Assembly (NCBI RefSeq): GCF_002104335.1
Contig: NZ_CP020867.1
Span: 1,463,206-1,527,205 of the forward strand
Length of the DNA stretch: 64,000 nucleotides
Direction of reading: 5' to 3'
Origin: Campylobacter cuniculorum DSM 23162 = LMG 24588
GTDB taxonomy: Bacteria > Campylobacterota > Campylobacteria > Campylobacterales > Campylobacteraceae
Shown: positions 17,839 through 27,651 of the stretch, in pieces
How the letters are laid out: each line of letters starts with the position of its first letter
How positions within the stretch are numbered: position 1 is the first letter of the stretch
Position numbers and translations under genes: made by a program
The notes under the pieces: model-generated
What the model was told of the DNA's origin: nothing
What the model saw: the letters and a program-made list of their open reading frames with translations, nothing else
Database searches by the model: none

Positions 17839-18951
17839 ATGTTAGAAAGAGATGTGTTTTACATAGCTGGATATGACCCTAGAAGTTATAGGCATTATTA
17901 TGCTTTATTTAAAAAAGAATTAAATTTATATGATGATTCTTTAAAAATAAATATTTCTAAAAATAATGAAAAATTTCCTTTTTGGGAAATTCTTACACCG
18001 CGTGTGAAAACTTGTTACACCTTTTTAGCGTGGAACGACCTTGTGAGAAAAAATTGGACTCAAAACATTCAAAATTCCTTTAAAGATGCCTTCAATCTTT
18101 TTAGAATTTATATCATTACAGGCTTGTTTATTAAATTTGGAAAAGAGTCTATTTATCAGTTGATTACAGGGTTTTATCCTTTTTTTTATGTGCTTTTTTC
18201 TTTACTTTTTTCTTTTGTTTTAGGTTTTTTTGTATTTATTGTTGTAAAAATTTATGCGTTTTGGTTTTTTGCTCTTATTTTGGGAATTTTAGCTTTGGTT
18301 TTAATCAATCAAATTTTGTTTAAATTCGGTAAAAAGCTTGCTGTATTTTGGATTACTAGAATCTGTGTTTTTTGTGCTAAATGGCATAGAATCAAACAGG
18401 GTGCGTTTGATAAGAGATTAGAAGAATTTGCTCAAAGCATTTTTAATGCTTTAAAGGCTCATCAAAACGTTAAAAATTATGAACTCATCTTGCTTTCTCA
18501 TAGTGTAGGAACTATACTTTGTATCGAGGTTTTGGCTAGGGTTTTATTTTTGTGTAAGGAAAATAATTTGGATTTTTCTCAATTTAAAATCTTAACTTTA
18601 GGTGAGTGCATTCCTTTGGTGAGCTATCAAAAAAAATCTTTAGAATTTAGAAAAAAACTTGAATTTATTTCGAAATTTGATTTAAAATGGTATGATTATA
18701 CTTCGATTATTGATGGAGCGTGTTTTCCGCAGGTGGATTTTTTTACAACAAGCGGGATTAAAGAGGGATTTAGACCTAAGTTTTATTCGCCTAAATTCCA
18801 TACTCTTTATGAAAAAGAGCATTATAAAAAGATTAAAAAAGATAAATACAAGGCTCATTTTTTATATTTAATGAGTAGCGAAATTAAGGGACAATACGAT
18901 TTCTTTGATTTTGTTGTTGGTGAAAAAATTTTAGAAGAAAAGATTAATTAA
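17839..18951 (+). CDS. Membrane protein with hydrolase-like serine motif
   Basis: 370 residues, function unknown. It opens with a soluble part (FYIAGYDPRSYRHYYALFKK). Two or three membrane helices follow (about residues 110-160), then a soluble C-terminal part containing LLSHSVGTILCIEVLARVL. The S-H-S-V-G stretch resembles the nucleophile elbow of alpha/beta hydrolases (GxSxG) with the first Gly replaced. A homologous gene sits between kpsS and the P450 gene in C. jejuni, so the trio is a conserved neighbourhood. It has its own promoter upstream and ends 12 nt before the P450 start. A lipid or capsule-linked esterase is possible but not shown. Confidence 0.8.
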   Translation: MLERDVFYIAGYDPRSYRHYYALFKKELNLYDDSLKINISKNNEKFPFWEILTPRVKTCYTFLAWNDLVRKNWTQNIQNSFKDAFNLFRIYIITGLFIKFGKESIYQLITGFYPFFYVLFSLLFSFVLGFFVFIVVKIYAFWFFALILGILALVLINQILFKFGKKLAVFWITRICVFCAKWHRIKQGAFDKRLEEFAQSIFNALKAHQNVKNYELILLSHSVGTILCIEVLARVLFLCKENNLDFSQFKILTLGECIPLVSYQKKSLEFRKKLEFISKFDLKWYDYTSIIDGACFPQVDFFTTSGIKEGFRPKFYSPKFHTLYEKEHYKKIKKDKYKAHFLYLMSSEIKGQYDFFDFVVGEKILEEKIN

Positions 18952-18963
18952 GGAGAAAATATT

Positions 18964-20328
18964 ATGAGTCAATGCCCTTTTCACCCTAAACCCTATAAAA
19001 ACAAAGCTTCAACTTTACTGACTTTTCTACTCAAACGTCGTTCTTGGCTCGATGGCTTATATGAAAGAAGTTATGAGATGCAAACAGGTTATGTTAAGAT
19101 GCCAAATTTTGACCTTTATGTGATAAATGACCCCAAAGAAGTTAAAAGAATTATGGTTGATGAGGTAAGAGAATTCCCTAAAAGTGCGTTTTTACACGAA
19201 CTTTTAAAACCCTTGCTGGGAGAAAGCATTTTTACAACAAATGGAGAAATTTGGAGCAAACAAAGGGAGCTTTTAAGACCTTCTTTTGAAATGACGCGTA
19301 TTTCTAAGGTTTTTAATCTTATGAGCGAAGCGGTTAAAGATATGATGAAACGTTTTGAAAAATATCCAAATGATTCTATTATAGAAGTTGATGAAATGAT
19401 GACTTTTGTTACTGCTGATGTGATTTTTAGGACGATTATGTCTTCAAAACTCGATGAACAAAAAGGCAAAAAAATTCTTCACGCCTTTGTGAATTTTCAA
19501 GAACAAAGTGTGCATACCGCAATGCGAAAAATGTTTCGCTTTCCAAAATGGTTTTCTTATATCTTAGGAGATAGAAAAAGGCTTAAATCAGGCGAGATAA
19601 TTAGAGAAATTTTAAGTGATATTATCAAACCCCGCTACAATGCAGTCAGTGAAGGTAAAAATTTAGGCAATGAAGACATTTTAGAATCTTTACTCCTCGT
19701 CGTTGATGCAAAGACAAATCAAAGATTTAGTTTTGAAGAAATTTTAGATCAAGTGGCTATGCTTTTTTTAGCAGGACACGAAACCACAGCAAGTTCTTTG
19801 ACTTGGACTCTTTATCTTTTAAGTTTGTATCCGCAAGAGCAAGAAAAAGCTTATGAGGAAGTGAGACAAATTTTAAATGGAGAAGAAATTCAAATTTCAC
19901 ATTTAAGGCAGTTTAAATTTCTGACTAATGTTTTTAAAGAATCTCTAAGACTTTATCCACCGGTGGGATTTTTTGCAAGAGAAGCAAAAAAAGATACAAA
20001 AATTCGCGATAAAAACATAAAAAAGGGTTCGGGAGTCGTTGTTGCACCTTGGCTCATTCATCGTCATAAGCATTTTTGGGACAATCCAAATGACTTTAAT
20101 CCTTCTCGTTTTGATAAAGAATACAGAAAAGATGCTTATTTGCCTTTTGGAATGGGAGAAAGAATCTGCATAGGACAAGGCTTTGCAATGCAAGAGGCGA
20201 TTTTAATCCTTGCAAGCATTTTAAAAATTTACAAACTTGAGCTTGAAAGCGGTTTTGTCCCTGATGTTGTAGGGAGATTGACCATACGTTCGGCAAATGG
20301 TATGAACATTAAATTCAGTAAAAGATAA
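18964..20328 (+). CDS. Cytochrome P450 (CYP172-like)
   Basis: 454 residues, soluble type with no membrane anchor. All hallmarks are present: the I-helix oxygen-binding AGHETTASS (about residues 274-282), K-helix ESLRLYPP (ExxR), an NPSRFD segment and the heme-binding loop FGMGERICIGQGFA (FxxGxRxCxG, with the Cys ligand). Campylobacter species carry a single P450 of this kind beside capsule genes; it is needed for cell-surface properties in C. jejuni, but the substrate is not established. No ferredoxin or reductase gene is adjacent. AAGGAG ribosome site before the ATG. Confidence 0.96.
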   Translation: MSQCPFHPKPYKNKASTLLTFLLKRRSWLDGLYERSYEMQTGYVKMPNFDLYVINDPKEVKRIMVDEVREFPKSAFLHELLKPLLGESIFTTNGEIWSKQRELLRPSFEMTRISKVFNLMSEAVKDMMKRFEKYPNDSIIEVDEMMTFVTADVIFRTIMSSKLDEQKGKKILHAFVNFQEQSVHTAMRKMFRFPKWFSYILGDRKRLKSGEIIREILSDIIKPRYNAVSEGKNLGNEDILESLLLVVDAKTNQRFSFEEILDQVAMLFLAGHETTASSLTWTLYLLSLYPQEQEKAYEEVRQILNGEEIQISHLRQFKFLTNVFKESLRLYPPVGFFAREAKKDTKIRDKNIKKGSGVVVAPWLIHRHKHFWDNPNDFNPSRFDKEYRKDAYLPFGMGERICIGQGFAMQEAILILASILKIYKLELESGFVPDVVGRLTIRSANGMNIKFSKR

Positions 20329-20332
20329 AAAA

Positions 20333-20686
20333 ATGAAAGAAAAACTCGCAGGGACCTTTTTACTTTGTGCTATCGTGCCTTTGGCTGTTTTAGGATATAT
20401 TTTTATCGTTTTAGTGGGAATTTTCATCAGCACTAAAAGGGCAAGACAAGGCGTTAGAGCAATGGATCATTTTGTCAATGCGAGTTTGTTTGATGGTTAT
20501 GCTTGGGAGAGCGTTTCTTCACATGCTTGGCGGGAAAGAAAACGCAAAAGATGGGCTAGGGTAGTGATTAAAATCACAGATTTATTTCAAAAAGATCATT
20601 GCAAAAGGGCTAATAAAAGAGAACAAGCTGTGGTGGATTTCATTTTAAAAAGAGGCTTAGACGAGCAAACCATAGGAAAAAAATGA
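20333..20686 (+). CDS. Small membrane protein downstream of the P450
   Basis: 117 residues. One or two hydrophobic segments at about 7-32 (LLCAIVPLAVLGYIFIVLVG) are followed by a strongly basic cytoplasmic part (WRERKRKRWARVVIK). It begins 4 nt after the P450 stop, so it is cotranslated. The same gene follows the P450 in C. jejuni. No known family recognised. An accessory or anchoring role for the P450 or its neighbour is inference from linkage alone. Confidence 0.8.
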   Translation: MKEKLAGTFLLCAIVPLAVLGYIFIVLVGIFISTKRARQGVRAMDHFVNASLFDGYAWESVSSHAWRERKRKRWARVVIKITDLFQKDHCKRANKREQAVVDFILKRGLDEQTIGKK

Positions 20687-20735
20687 CAAACATAAAATAT
20701 AAATTTTTACTCCATAGAAATTTATATTTTTCCTC

Positions 20736-20766
20736 TTGACTTTTTCGTTTTTTTTTTTTTTATAAT
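20736..20766 (+). promoter_or_regulatory. Promoter with T14 spacer tract
   Basis: TTGACT at 20736-20741 and TATAAT at 20761-20766, separated by 19 bp that include most of a 14-base T run (20748-20761). It lies 33 bp before the ATG of the zinc-finger membrane protein, which has an AAAGGAAA ribosome site. Slippage in the T run would change promoter spacing. Confidence 0.6.
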
Positions 20767-20799
20767 TACGCATTTTATTTTTATTATAAAGGAAAACTA

Positions 20800-21384
20800 A
20801 TGAATTGTGTCACTCATAATGAGGTTGCTGCTGTAGCAACTTGTCAAAATTGTAGCGTCGGACTCTGCAAAGAATGTATTGATAAAGGCTTAAAGAACGA
20901 TAATAAGCCACTTTGCAAAAATTGCTCTTTAACACAGCTTGAACAAATTCTTAAAGAACTTGAAGTAGCGAGTAGAAATATTGATATAAGAAAAATTGTT
21001 TGGACAATTATTTTCATTGTAGGAGGTATATCTATACTTTATGGTCTATATATAACAGAAAGAGACAACGTTTTTTATGTTATAATAGGTCTTTTAATCT
21101 GGGCTTTAGCAGGAATTACAGATTTATTTAAAATGCTTGGAGGGGCTCAATCAAGTCAAGACACAGAAACAGCAGTGAGAAATGCCATTCGTAAAGAAAA
21201 AGGGCAAGATGATATTATCGGTCATTCCATCGGTTATTTCATCGGTTATTTCATTATAGCTTTAGGAAGGGGTTTGTTTTTTCCGATTTTTTACTTTAAA
21301 TTGATGTTTTTTTCTGGTAAAAAAGAAATACAAAATCAAATTTTAGAAACGCAAAAACTTAAGGAAGAATTAGAATCATATTAA
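20800..21384 (+). CDS. Zinc-finger (B-box-like) membrane protein
   Basis: 194 residues. The N-terminus has paired metal ligands in a B-box-like pattern: Cys3, His6, CQNCSVGLCKECI and CKNC. Two membrane helices follow at about residues 66-85 and 90-113 (FIVGGISILYGLYI, VIIGLLIWALAGITDLF) and a third hydrophobic segment at about 145-170 containing the repeated IGYFIGYFII. The C-terminus is a charged helix. Short B-box-like fingers fused to membrane segments occur in many bacteria with no known role. It has its own promoter and ends inside a perfect hairpin. Confidence 0.75.
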   Translation: MNCVTHNEVAAVATCQNCSVGLCKECIDKGLKNDNKPLCKNCSLTQLEQILKELEVASRNIDIRKIVWTIIFIVGGISILYGLYITERDNVFYVIIGLLIWALAGITDLFKMLGGAQSSQDTETAVRNAIRKEKGQDDIIGHSIGYFIGYFIIALGRGLFFPIFYFKLMFFSGKKEIQNQILETQKLKEELESY

Positions 21385-21407
21385 ACTCTAAAGAGAGTTT
21401 AATATGA
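21376..21407 (+). terminator. 14-bp perfect hairpin at gene end
   Basis: TCATATTAAACTCT and its exact reverse complement flank a 4-nt loop AAAG; the stop codon of the zinc-finger gene lies in the left arm. There is no good T run afterwards, so it may act as an mRNA-stabilising 3' hairpin as well as a terminator. Confidence 0.6.
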
Positions 21408-21550
21408 AATGCTTTTAATTTGCATTCAAATATTAAAATAAATCTAATTTTTATTTGTTGATTATTTTAAGCAAACATTTTCATAAATTTTTTGTTTTTG
21501 GCTGTATCGAGTTTTATTTTTTAATTTTATGGATAAATCTATATTTGAGG

Positions 21551-21580
21551 ATTACTAAAATTATATATAATTTTAGTAAT
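21551..21580. repeat. 30-bp perfect palindrome
   Basis: ATTACTAAAATTATA followed directly by its exact reverse complement, with no spacer. It lies in the approximately 490-bp gap between the zinc-finger gene (plus) and putP (minus), which converge. It could be a bidirectional terminator, since A/T arms give T-rich 3' ends, or a protein site. The rest of this gap shows nothing recognisable. Confidence 0.6.
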
Positions 21581-21875
21581 TTAATCAATAAAACTATCTT
21601 ATTATGATTAAAAATTAGGTGATATATTATCATCGAATATATCTTATTTTAAAATCATTTCGCTTTTTGTATCGCTTGTTTGAATCTTTTTGTATTGTTT
21701 AGATTTGTAAAGGAATATTTTATTTTTTAAATTTATGATTTGAGGTCAAAAACTAAAATCAAATCACTTAAGAATGGGCACAATAAAAGGGTGAATTTTG
21801 CTTTTAAGCGTAAAATATAAGAGCCATTCAAAAAATGAAATATACTTATCTTAAAAGCAAATTTTAAAGCTTAGA

Positions 21876-23351
21876 TTAAAGATTCTTAAGCATTTTTTCA
21901 TAAGCAGCTTTTGTCCCCGGACGCACCTTAGTGAGCAAACTTACGATGATTATAACCAAAGAGGCAGCTAAAAAGCCCGGAATGATTTCATAAATGTCTA
22001 AAAATTGCTTAAAAAATTTATCCCATAAGACCACCACGACAGCTCCTGTAATCATTCCTAAAATCGCAGCCATTCTTGTCATTTGACTCCAAAAAAGAGA
22101 AAAAATCATAACCGAACCAAAACTTGCTCCAAAACCCGCCCAAGCATAAGCAACGATTTTCAAAACACTTGATTCTTTGTCTGTAGAAATTAAAAAAGCA
22201 ATCACTGCAACGATTAAAACGCCCATTCTTCCAAGTTTCATAACAAGCTCACTCGAGGCTTCTTTATTGAAAATTCTTTTATAAAAATCTTCAGCTAAAG
22301 CCGAGCTTGAAACAAGGAGTTGAGAACTTGCTGTACTCATAATCGCCGCTAAAACCGCACTGAGCAAAATTCCTGCTATCCAAGGATTAAAAAGCAATTG
22401 AGACATAACGATAAAGATTTTTTCAGGATCTTGTAAGCTTAAATTGAATTGATTGACATAAGCAATGCCTAAAACTCCTATAAAACAAGCACAAATCAAG
22501 CATATACTCATCCAAGCAATGCCTATAAAAGTCGCTTGCGGAATATGTTTTATCGAACGAATGGACATAAAACGGACTAAAATATGAGGCTGTCCAAAAT
22601 ATCCGAGCCCCCAAGCCAAAGCTGATACTATGCTTAAAAACCCTATCCCTTCACCCATTGATAAAACATTAGGCTTGACTTGCTTTGCAATTTCCATAGC
22701 TTCTTCAAAACCACCCAAATGATAAAGCATCACCAAAGGAACAACAACTAAAGCTCCTAGCATCAAAAGCCCCTGAATCATATCCGTCCAACAAACTGCT
22801 TTATATCCTCCAAAAAAAGTATAAATCACAATGATTAAGGTCCCCGTTGTCAAGGCATAAGAATAATCAATCCCAAAAGCACTCTCAAAGAGTTTTGCTC
22901 CTCCAACAAGCCCCGATGAAACATAAAAAGTGAAGAAAACTAAGACCACAATCGCACATACAATTCTTAAAATATGCTTATCATCATCAAATCTTGTTTC
23001 AAAATAATCCGGTATTGTAATCGAATTAGCAATCACACTTGTATAAACCCTAAGTCTTTTAGCCACAAAAACCCAATTTAAAGTCGCTCCTACGGTTAAA
23101 CCTATAGCGATATAACTATCTATGAAACCATTGACATAAAGGGCTCCGGGCAAACCCATTAAAAGCCAACTGCTCATATCCGAAGCTCCTGCACTCAAGG
23201 CTGAAACCACAGGACCTAAAGAGCGTCCGCCTAAAAAATAATCTTCTGAACTTTTATTTTTCTTATAAAAATAAAAACCTATAAAAAGCATCAAAGCTGA
23301 ATAAGCAATAAACATAATTGCTATTTCTTTACTGATAGTAATGGTTTGCAT
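21876..23351 (-). CDS. putP: Sodium/proline symporter PutP
   Basis: 491 residues and about 13 membrane segments, as expected for the SSS family. Signature stretches include [20 protein letters not shown] with [13 protein letters not shown] near residue 60, the [13 protein letters not shown] block and [19 protein letters not shown] for sodium binding. It imports proline with Na+. It lies 2 nt downstream of putA, with which it forms one operon for proline use. Confidence 0.96.
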   Translation of the reverse strand: MQTITISKEIAIMFIAYSALMLFIGFYFYKKNKSSEDYFLGGRSLGPVVSALSAGASDMSSWLLMGLPGALYVNGFIDSYIAIGLTVGATLNWVFVAKRLRVYTSVIANSITIPDYFETRFDDDKHILRIVCAIVVLVFFTFYVSSGLVGGAKLFESAFGIDYSYALTTGTLIIVIYTFFGGYKAVCWTDMIQGLLMLGALVVVPLVMLYHLGGFEEAMEIAKQVKPNVLSMGEGIGFLSIVSALAWGLGYFGQPHILVRFMSIRSIKHIPQATFIGIAWMSICLICACFIGVLGIAYVNQFNLSLQDPEKIFIVMSQLLFNPWIAGILLSAVLAAIMSTASSQLLVSSSALAEDFYKRIFNKEASSELVMKLGRMGVLIVAVIAFLISTDKESSVLKIVAYAWAGFGASFGSVMIFSLFWSQMTRMAAILGMITGAVVVVLWDKFFKQFLDIYEIIPGFLAASLVIIIVSLLTKVRPGTKAAYEKMLKNL

Positions 23352-23353
23352 TT

Positions 23354-26300
23354 TTACTCCTTTTTTAAACCGCGAATGCCTAAATTTCCGTAACGATGAT
23401 AAGAAATGCTTAAAGATTTTTCATTGTGATAAAACAAAAGTTCAAAGCGTCCATTAAGCAAAGGTTTATCTCTAACGATGATTTTAGCATTTTTAGCTGC
23501 TTCTTGATAAATTTTATCTTCTTTATTTGGCAAAGCAAGATAACGAATTCTTTCATACAAAGCGAGTTTTTGACAAAACTCCGCTTCATCTTCTGCGACA
23601 AATTTTGCTCTAAAACCTATTTTATGCGATAAATCTTTAGCGGTTTGAATTTTAGAATTTTGATTAAAACTTACTAAAAGTTCTATATTTAAGATATTTG
23701 CTGCCAAAATCACAGCTAAAATATCTCTTAAGTCGTCATTTTCACACACTCTATAAGCAATATTTTTAACTTTGGTATAAGAAAAAAGATTTTCCTCACC
23801 GCGTATGCAAACATAATCTCTTTCGCACTCAAATTCATTTTTAAGATGATAAAAATAGGATTTAGCCATTAAAACAAGCTCATTTAAAAGCTCTTTATCT
23901 TGAGTATTTTCTTGTGAAATTATATTTTGCAAAGCTCTTGAAAAATCATTTTCAAGCAAATTTTCATCCGCTTCTTGTTGTTTAATATCCAAAAATTGCG
24001 TGATATAATTATAAATTCCTACCTTTCTGCCAAAACCTATTGCAGATTTTTTGATTCCTCCAAAAGGCTGACGCAATACAATTGCACCGGTGGTTGGTTT
24101 ATTGATATAAAGATTTCCTGCTTCAATTTTTTGTGTAAAAAATTCCCATTCTCTTTCATCTAAGCTTTCAAAACCTGCTGTAAGTCCGTATCCTGTAGAA
24201 TTTGCTAAATCAATTGCTTCTTCTAAATTCTTAGCTCTCATGACGCTTAAAATCGGACAAAAAAGCTCATTCATATGAGTGAAATCACCTTTTTTTGTGC
24301 CGTATTTAATGCCCGGAGTCATTAAATATTCCCTTAAAAATTTAGGTTTTAAAGCCCATTCTTCATAGGGTTTTAACTCATTTAAAGCCTTTAAGATTTT
24401 TTCATCGGGCTTATTTGCTAGGGCTGCAAGTTTATTTTTAAATTCAAAAGGACTTCCTATATTTAAAGAAGCTGTAGCATCGACTAAACTCCTCTTAAAT
24501 TCTTCATCATCATAAAGCTCATCTTCTAAAATCAGCAAAGAAGTTGCCGAGCATTTTTGCCCAGAATTTGAAAAAGCAGAATGGACTATATTTTTGATAG
24601 CACTTTCTTTGTCTGCAAATTTAGAAACAATGGTAGCATTTTTCCCTCCTGTTTCTGCACTTAAAACTAAAGTGGGATTAGCTTTTAACATTTCATAAGC
24701 TGTTTCTTCTCCTCCTGTAAGAATTGAAAATTTTACGCTCTCATCATTCAAACAATATTGAGAAATATCCCTTCCCCTAGCAGGTAAGAAGATCAAAGCA
24801 TCTTTTGGAATTCCTGCATCCCAAAAACATTCACAAAGCCTATAGCCTGTTAGGATTGAAAGTGATGAGGGCTTATAAATCACAATATTTCCTGCAGCTA
24901 AAGGTGCAGCAATTGTTCCTGCTGAAATTCCTATGGGAAAATTCCAAGGAGCTATGGTTACAGCTATGCCTTTGGGCAAGAAATTAGTTTTGGGATTCTC
25001 CATTTTAAGTTTTTCTAAAGAATGTGGATAAAATTCCACAAAATCAATTGCCTCGCTCACTTCAGAATCAAGCTCAAGAAAAGTTTTTCCAACTTCTAAA
25101 GCTCCTATTCCTATCAAATCCCCTCTTCTTTCTCTGATTAAAGCAGAAATTTTTGAAAAAATTTCATAAATTTCATCGTGGCTTTTTTCTGAAAATTTTG
25201 AATTTTTAGCAAGGTCTAAAGCTTGTTGAATTTCATTTTTACCAGCTAAATAAACCTTAGCTATAAGTTTTTGCTCGATTTTATCTTTAAGTTCTAAAAG
25301 TTCTAAATTTTGTTTTTGAAATTCTAAGTTTCCTGCAACAGGACAAAGTTCTAAGGGTTCTAAATTTTGATATTTTGCACGAATGTTTTTTGCCCAAATT
25401 CTATTTTGTGGCAAAATAAAATCAGTATCGCTTTCATTGATAAATTTTTTACTCTCATAAGAGCTTAAAACCTTTTGTTTTTCATTTCTATTTTGCTTAC
25501 GATGTGTGTTTGTATTAAGAGTTTTAATCCCTTCAATGGATTTTAAAAAAAGTTTTTTTTGAGCATTATAATTTTTATCATCGTATTTAAGATTAAAAAA
25601 ATAACGCATAAAATTATCTTCGCTTGTATTTTCATCAAGTCGTCTCACTAAATACGCTATGGCGTTGTTAAAATGTTTTGCATCACAAACAGGAGCATAA
25701 AGAATGAGTTTTGCAAGATGAGAAAGTTCTAAAGAGCATTGCTCACTCATACCCTCTAGCATTTCAAAAGTAAAAAATTCCAAAGCTCCCGCTTCTTTAA
25801 TCCTCGTATAAGCATAAGCAATTTCAAAGATATTGTGGCTGGCTATGCCGATATTAATGAATTTAAAATTTTCATTTTCAAGTATAAATTCAAGCATTTT
25901 TTTATAATGACTATCGGTGTGAATTTTTTGATTAAAGGGTGCGAGTTCCCAAGATTTCAAAGAAGAAATGCTTAACTCATTTTCCATATTTGCCCCTTTG
26001 ACAAAGCGAATTTTAAGCGGTTTTTTTCCTTGTAAAACCCTTTCTTTGGAAAAAGCAAAAAGTTTTTGCAAGTATTGATAAGAATCGGGTATATAAGCTT
26101 GAAGCACAATTCCTGCTTTTATATCAAATTTATTCACACTTTCCATAAAAGCTTCAACCGTAAGCTCCAAATCCTTAAATTCCTCCATATCAAGATTGAT
26201 AAATTTCTCTACACCTTGCTTTTTTTGTTCCTCTAAAGCCAAAGCGTATAAAAGATCAAGCCTCTTAACAAGCTCATTTTTAGAATACTCAAAATCAATG

Positions 26301-26845
26301 ATATTAATTTGAGAAAAAATTGTTGTAATTTTGATAGAAATATAAGTAATATAAGTTGATTTTAAGGCTTCTTTGTATTTTTGCATCCTAAAATCAGCTT
26401 CTTTTTCGCCCAAAACCTCTTCGCCAATTAAATTGACATTTAAAGTGATGTTTTGTTGAGTTCTTTGTAAAATATGAGTTTGGATAGAATCTAGATCTAA
26501 AACCATATTTTGAGTGTCTTTTCTAAGATGAGAAATAAAAAAAGGCACACTCAAATGCGGTGCAATCTTACCAAAAGTTAAAAAATTCCAAAGTAAAAAT
26601 TTCTCAAAATTTGTAAAAAAATCCGCTATACCATACCGATAAAGCGTATATGAAATCAAATCAAAACTCGCTTTTTTATCCTTACATCTAAAGGATCGAT
26701 CAAGAAGTTCTATCAGCATAATTTTATTTTTAGGATTTAAGAGAAGTTTTTGCATTTTAGCGTGAAAATTTTTTTCTTGAGTTGAAATATTATTTTGAAT
26801 TTTTTGTTGTAATTCTTGAGCTAAATTTAAAGCCTTTTGTATCAT
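23354..26845 (-). CDS. putA: Bifunctional proline dehydrogenase / P5C dehydrogenase PutA
   Basis: 1163 residues from the ATG at 26845, supported by an AAGGGAA ribosome site; an upstream in-frame start at 26890 has none. The N-terminal half is the FAD proline dehydrogenase barrel (about residues 90-440, with RFVKGANME). The middle is aldehyde dehydrogenase: IAPWNFPIG, the catalytic Glu in [10 protein letters not shown] and Cys in NSGQKCSA. The last 200 residues resemble the C-terminal ALDH-like domain of longer PutA proteins. There is no N-terminal DNA-binding domain, so no autoregulation is expected. It oxidises proline to glutamate. Confidence 0.95.
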   Translation of the reverse strand: MIQKALNLAQELQQKIQNNISTQEKNFHAKMQKLLLNPKNKIMLIELLDRSFRCKDKKASFDLISYTLYRYGIADFFTNFEKFLLWNFLTFGKIAPHLSVPFFISHLRKDTQNMVLDLDSIQTHILQRTQQNITLNVNLIGEEVLGEKEADFRMQKYKEALKSTYITYISIKITTIFSQINIIDFEYSKNELVKRLDLLYALALEEQKKQGVEKFINLDMEEFKDLELTVEAFMESVNKFDIKAGIVLQAYIPDSYQYLQKLFAFSKERVLQGKKPLKIRFVKGANMENELSISSLKSWELAPFNQKIHTDSHYKKMLEFILENENFKFINIGIASHNIFEIAYAYTRIKEAGALEFFTFEMLEGMSEQCSLELSHLAKLILYAPVCDAKHFNNAIAYLVRRLDENTSEDNFMRYFFNLKYDDKNYNAQKKLFLKSIEGIKTLNTNTHRKQNRNEKQKVLSSYESKKFINESDTDFILPQNRIWAKNIRAKYQNLEPLELCPVAGNLEFQKQNLELLELKDKIEQKLIAKVYLAGKNEIQQALDLAKNSKFSEKSHDEIYEIFSKISALIRERRGDLIGIGALEVGKTFLELDSEVSEAIDFVEFYPHSLEKLKMENPKTNFLPKGIAVTIAPWNFPIGISAGTIAAPLAAGNIVIYKPSSLSILTGYRLCECFWDAGIPKDALIFLPARGRDISQYCLNDESVKFSILTGGEETAYEMLKANPTLVLSAETGGKNATIVSKFADKESAIKNIVHSAFSNSGQKCSATSLLILEDELYDDEEFKRSLVDATASLNIGSPFEFKNKLAALANKPDEKILKALNELKPYEEWALKPKFLREYLMTPGIKYGTKKGDFTHMNELFCPILSVMRAKNLEEAIDLANSTGYGLTAGFESLDEREWEFFTQKIEAGNLYINKPTTGAIVLRQPFGGIKKSAIGFGRKVGIYNYITQFLDIKQQEADENLLENDFSRALQNIISQENTQDKELLNELVLMAKSYFYHLKNEFECERDYVCIRGEENLFSYTKVKNIAYRVCENDDLRDILAVILAANILNIELLVSFNQNSKIQTAKDLSHKIGFRAKFVAEDEAEFCQKLALYERIRYLALPNKEDKIYQEAAKNAKIIVRDKPLLNGRFELLFYHNEKSLSISYHRYGNLGIRGLKKE

Positions 26846-27046
26846 TATAATTCCCTTTATTTGTGTGTAATTTTTAAGAATAACACACAAAGTTTAAAAT
26901 AAACAAAACATTTTAAAAAAGCAGGATAAAAAATTCAAATAATGAGTAGTTTAGTAATAAATATTTTTAAATCAAAGGGCTTGTTATATTTCAATATATT
27001 TTTTAGCAATCACATTAAAAATATTTTCAGAATTTAAAATTATTAA

Positions 27047-27264
27047 TTTTTCTGTATTGAATTTATCTTGTTGTTTTCAAAACAAACTATCGCAAAACTT
27101 AGAAATGATGAGGATAGATTTGTAAGAGTTATTGTTAGAAATTTTAAAGATATTAACACCTTATAAAAGATAAAGCAGAGGAACTCTTTTATTTGAATAA
27201 AGCCAGAGTGATGAATTCAAGAGAAGCAAGAAAATTTGCAAATTTATTCAGTAATCCTATTTAG
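27047..27264 (+). pseudogene. Remnant of an unidentified gene
   Basis: Two open stretches in different frames look like decayed coding sequence. The first (27047-27166) contains AKLRNDEDRFVRVIVRNF and ends at a TAA; the next frame (27166-27264) gives KDKAEELFYLNKARVMNSRE and continues to a TAG. No start codon or ribosome site is visible. I do not recognise the family. The rest of the gap between putA and the next small ORFs (26846-27350) is AT-rich with no other signal. Confidence 0.4.
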
Positions 27265-27350
27265 ATATAATAAAATATTATCGTTAAATTTATAGTGTTT
27301 TTAATGCTTGTTTCTAAACACAATTTTCAAATTTTACCCTAAAAAATATT

Positions 27351-27434
27351 CTAAGATTTTACTATTTTAGCAACCAAAATAACACCAAGAGCAAAGGCTA
27401 TGATTCCAAACATAGCAACAAAAGCACCTATCAT
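27351..27434 (-). CDS. 27-residue membrane peptide
   Basis: ATG at 27434 with a GGAGAAAG ribosome site. It encodes a single hydrophobic helix (MIGAFVAMFGIIAFALGVIL) with a short basic tail. The start overlaps the stop of the preceding small membrane ORF as ATGA, so the two would be cotranslated. Function unknown. Its size and single helix recall subunit-like small membrane proteins, but nothing ties it to a complex. Confidence 0.45.
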   Translation of the reverse strand: MIGAFVAMFGIIAFALGVILVAKIVKS

Positions 27435-27637
27435 TTTTCTTTCTCCAATTTATCAAGTTCTTTATTGAAATTTATGCTAAGATAAACTAATGCTAAGAGT
27501 AACACAATAATCCAAACCATAAGGGATAAAACAAAATCTAAAGTTTTATAATGTATTAGTGCAAAACCAACAACACCAAATAAAGCAGAACTTGCTAACA
27601 AAGAACATAGAATTAATAAACTTGCTAATTTTTTAAC
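27431..27637 (-). pseudogene. 68-codon membrane ORF lacking a standard start
   Basis: The frame encodes two membrane helices (LASLLILCSLLASSALFGVV and LMVWIIVLLLALVYL) and a charged tail (KELDKLEKEK). A strong AAGGAG ribosome site ends 7 nt before the first codon, which is GTT rather than ATG, GTG or TTG. Either the start codon has mutated, or translation begins at an internal TTG and gives a shorter protein. It is coupled to a 27-residue membrane peptide downstream. No family recognised. Confidence 0.45.
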
Positions 27638-27651
27638 GTAAACTCTCCTTT

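Noticed and set aside
24805-24987. Plus-strand open frames within putA, fdhA and similar genes
   Set aside because: They are antisense shadows of well-supported genes, without ribosome sites or recognisable products.
26846-26890. Earlier start for putA at 26890
   Set aside because: No ribosome site there, while ATG 26845 follows AAGGGAA directly.
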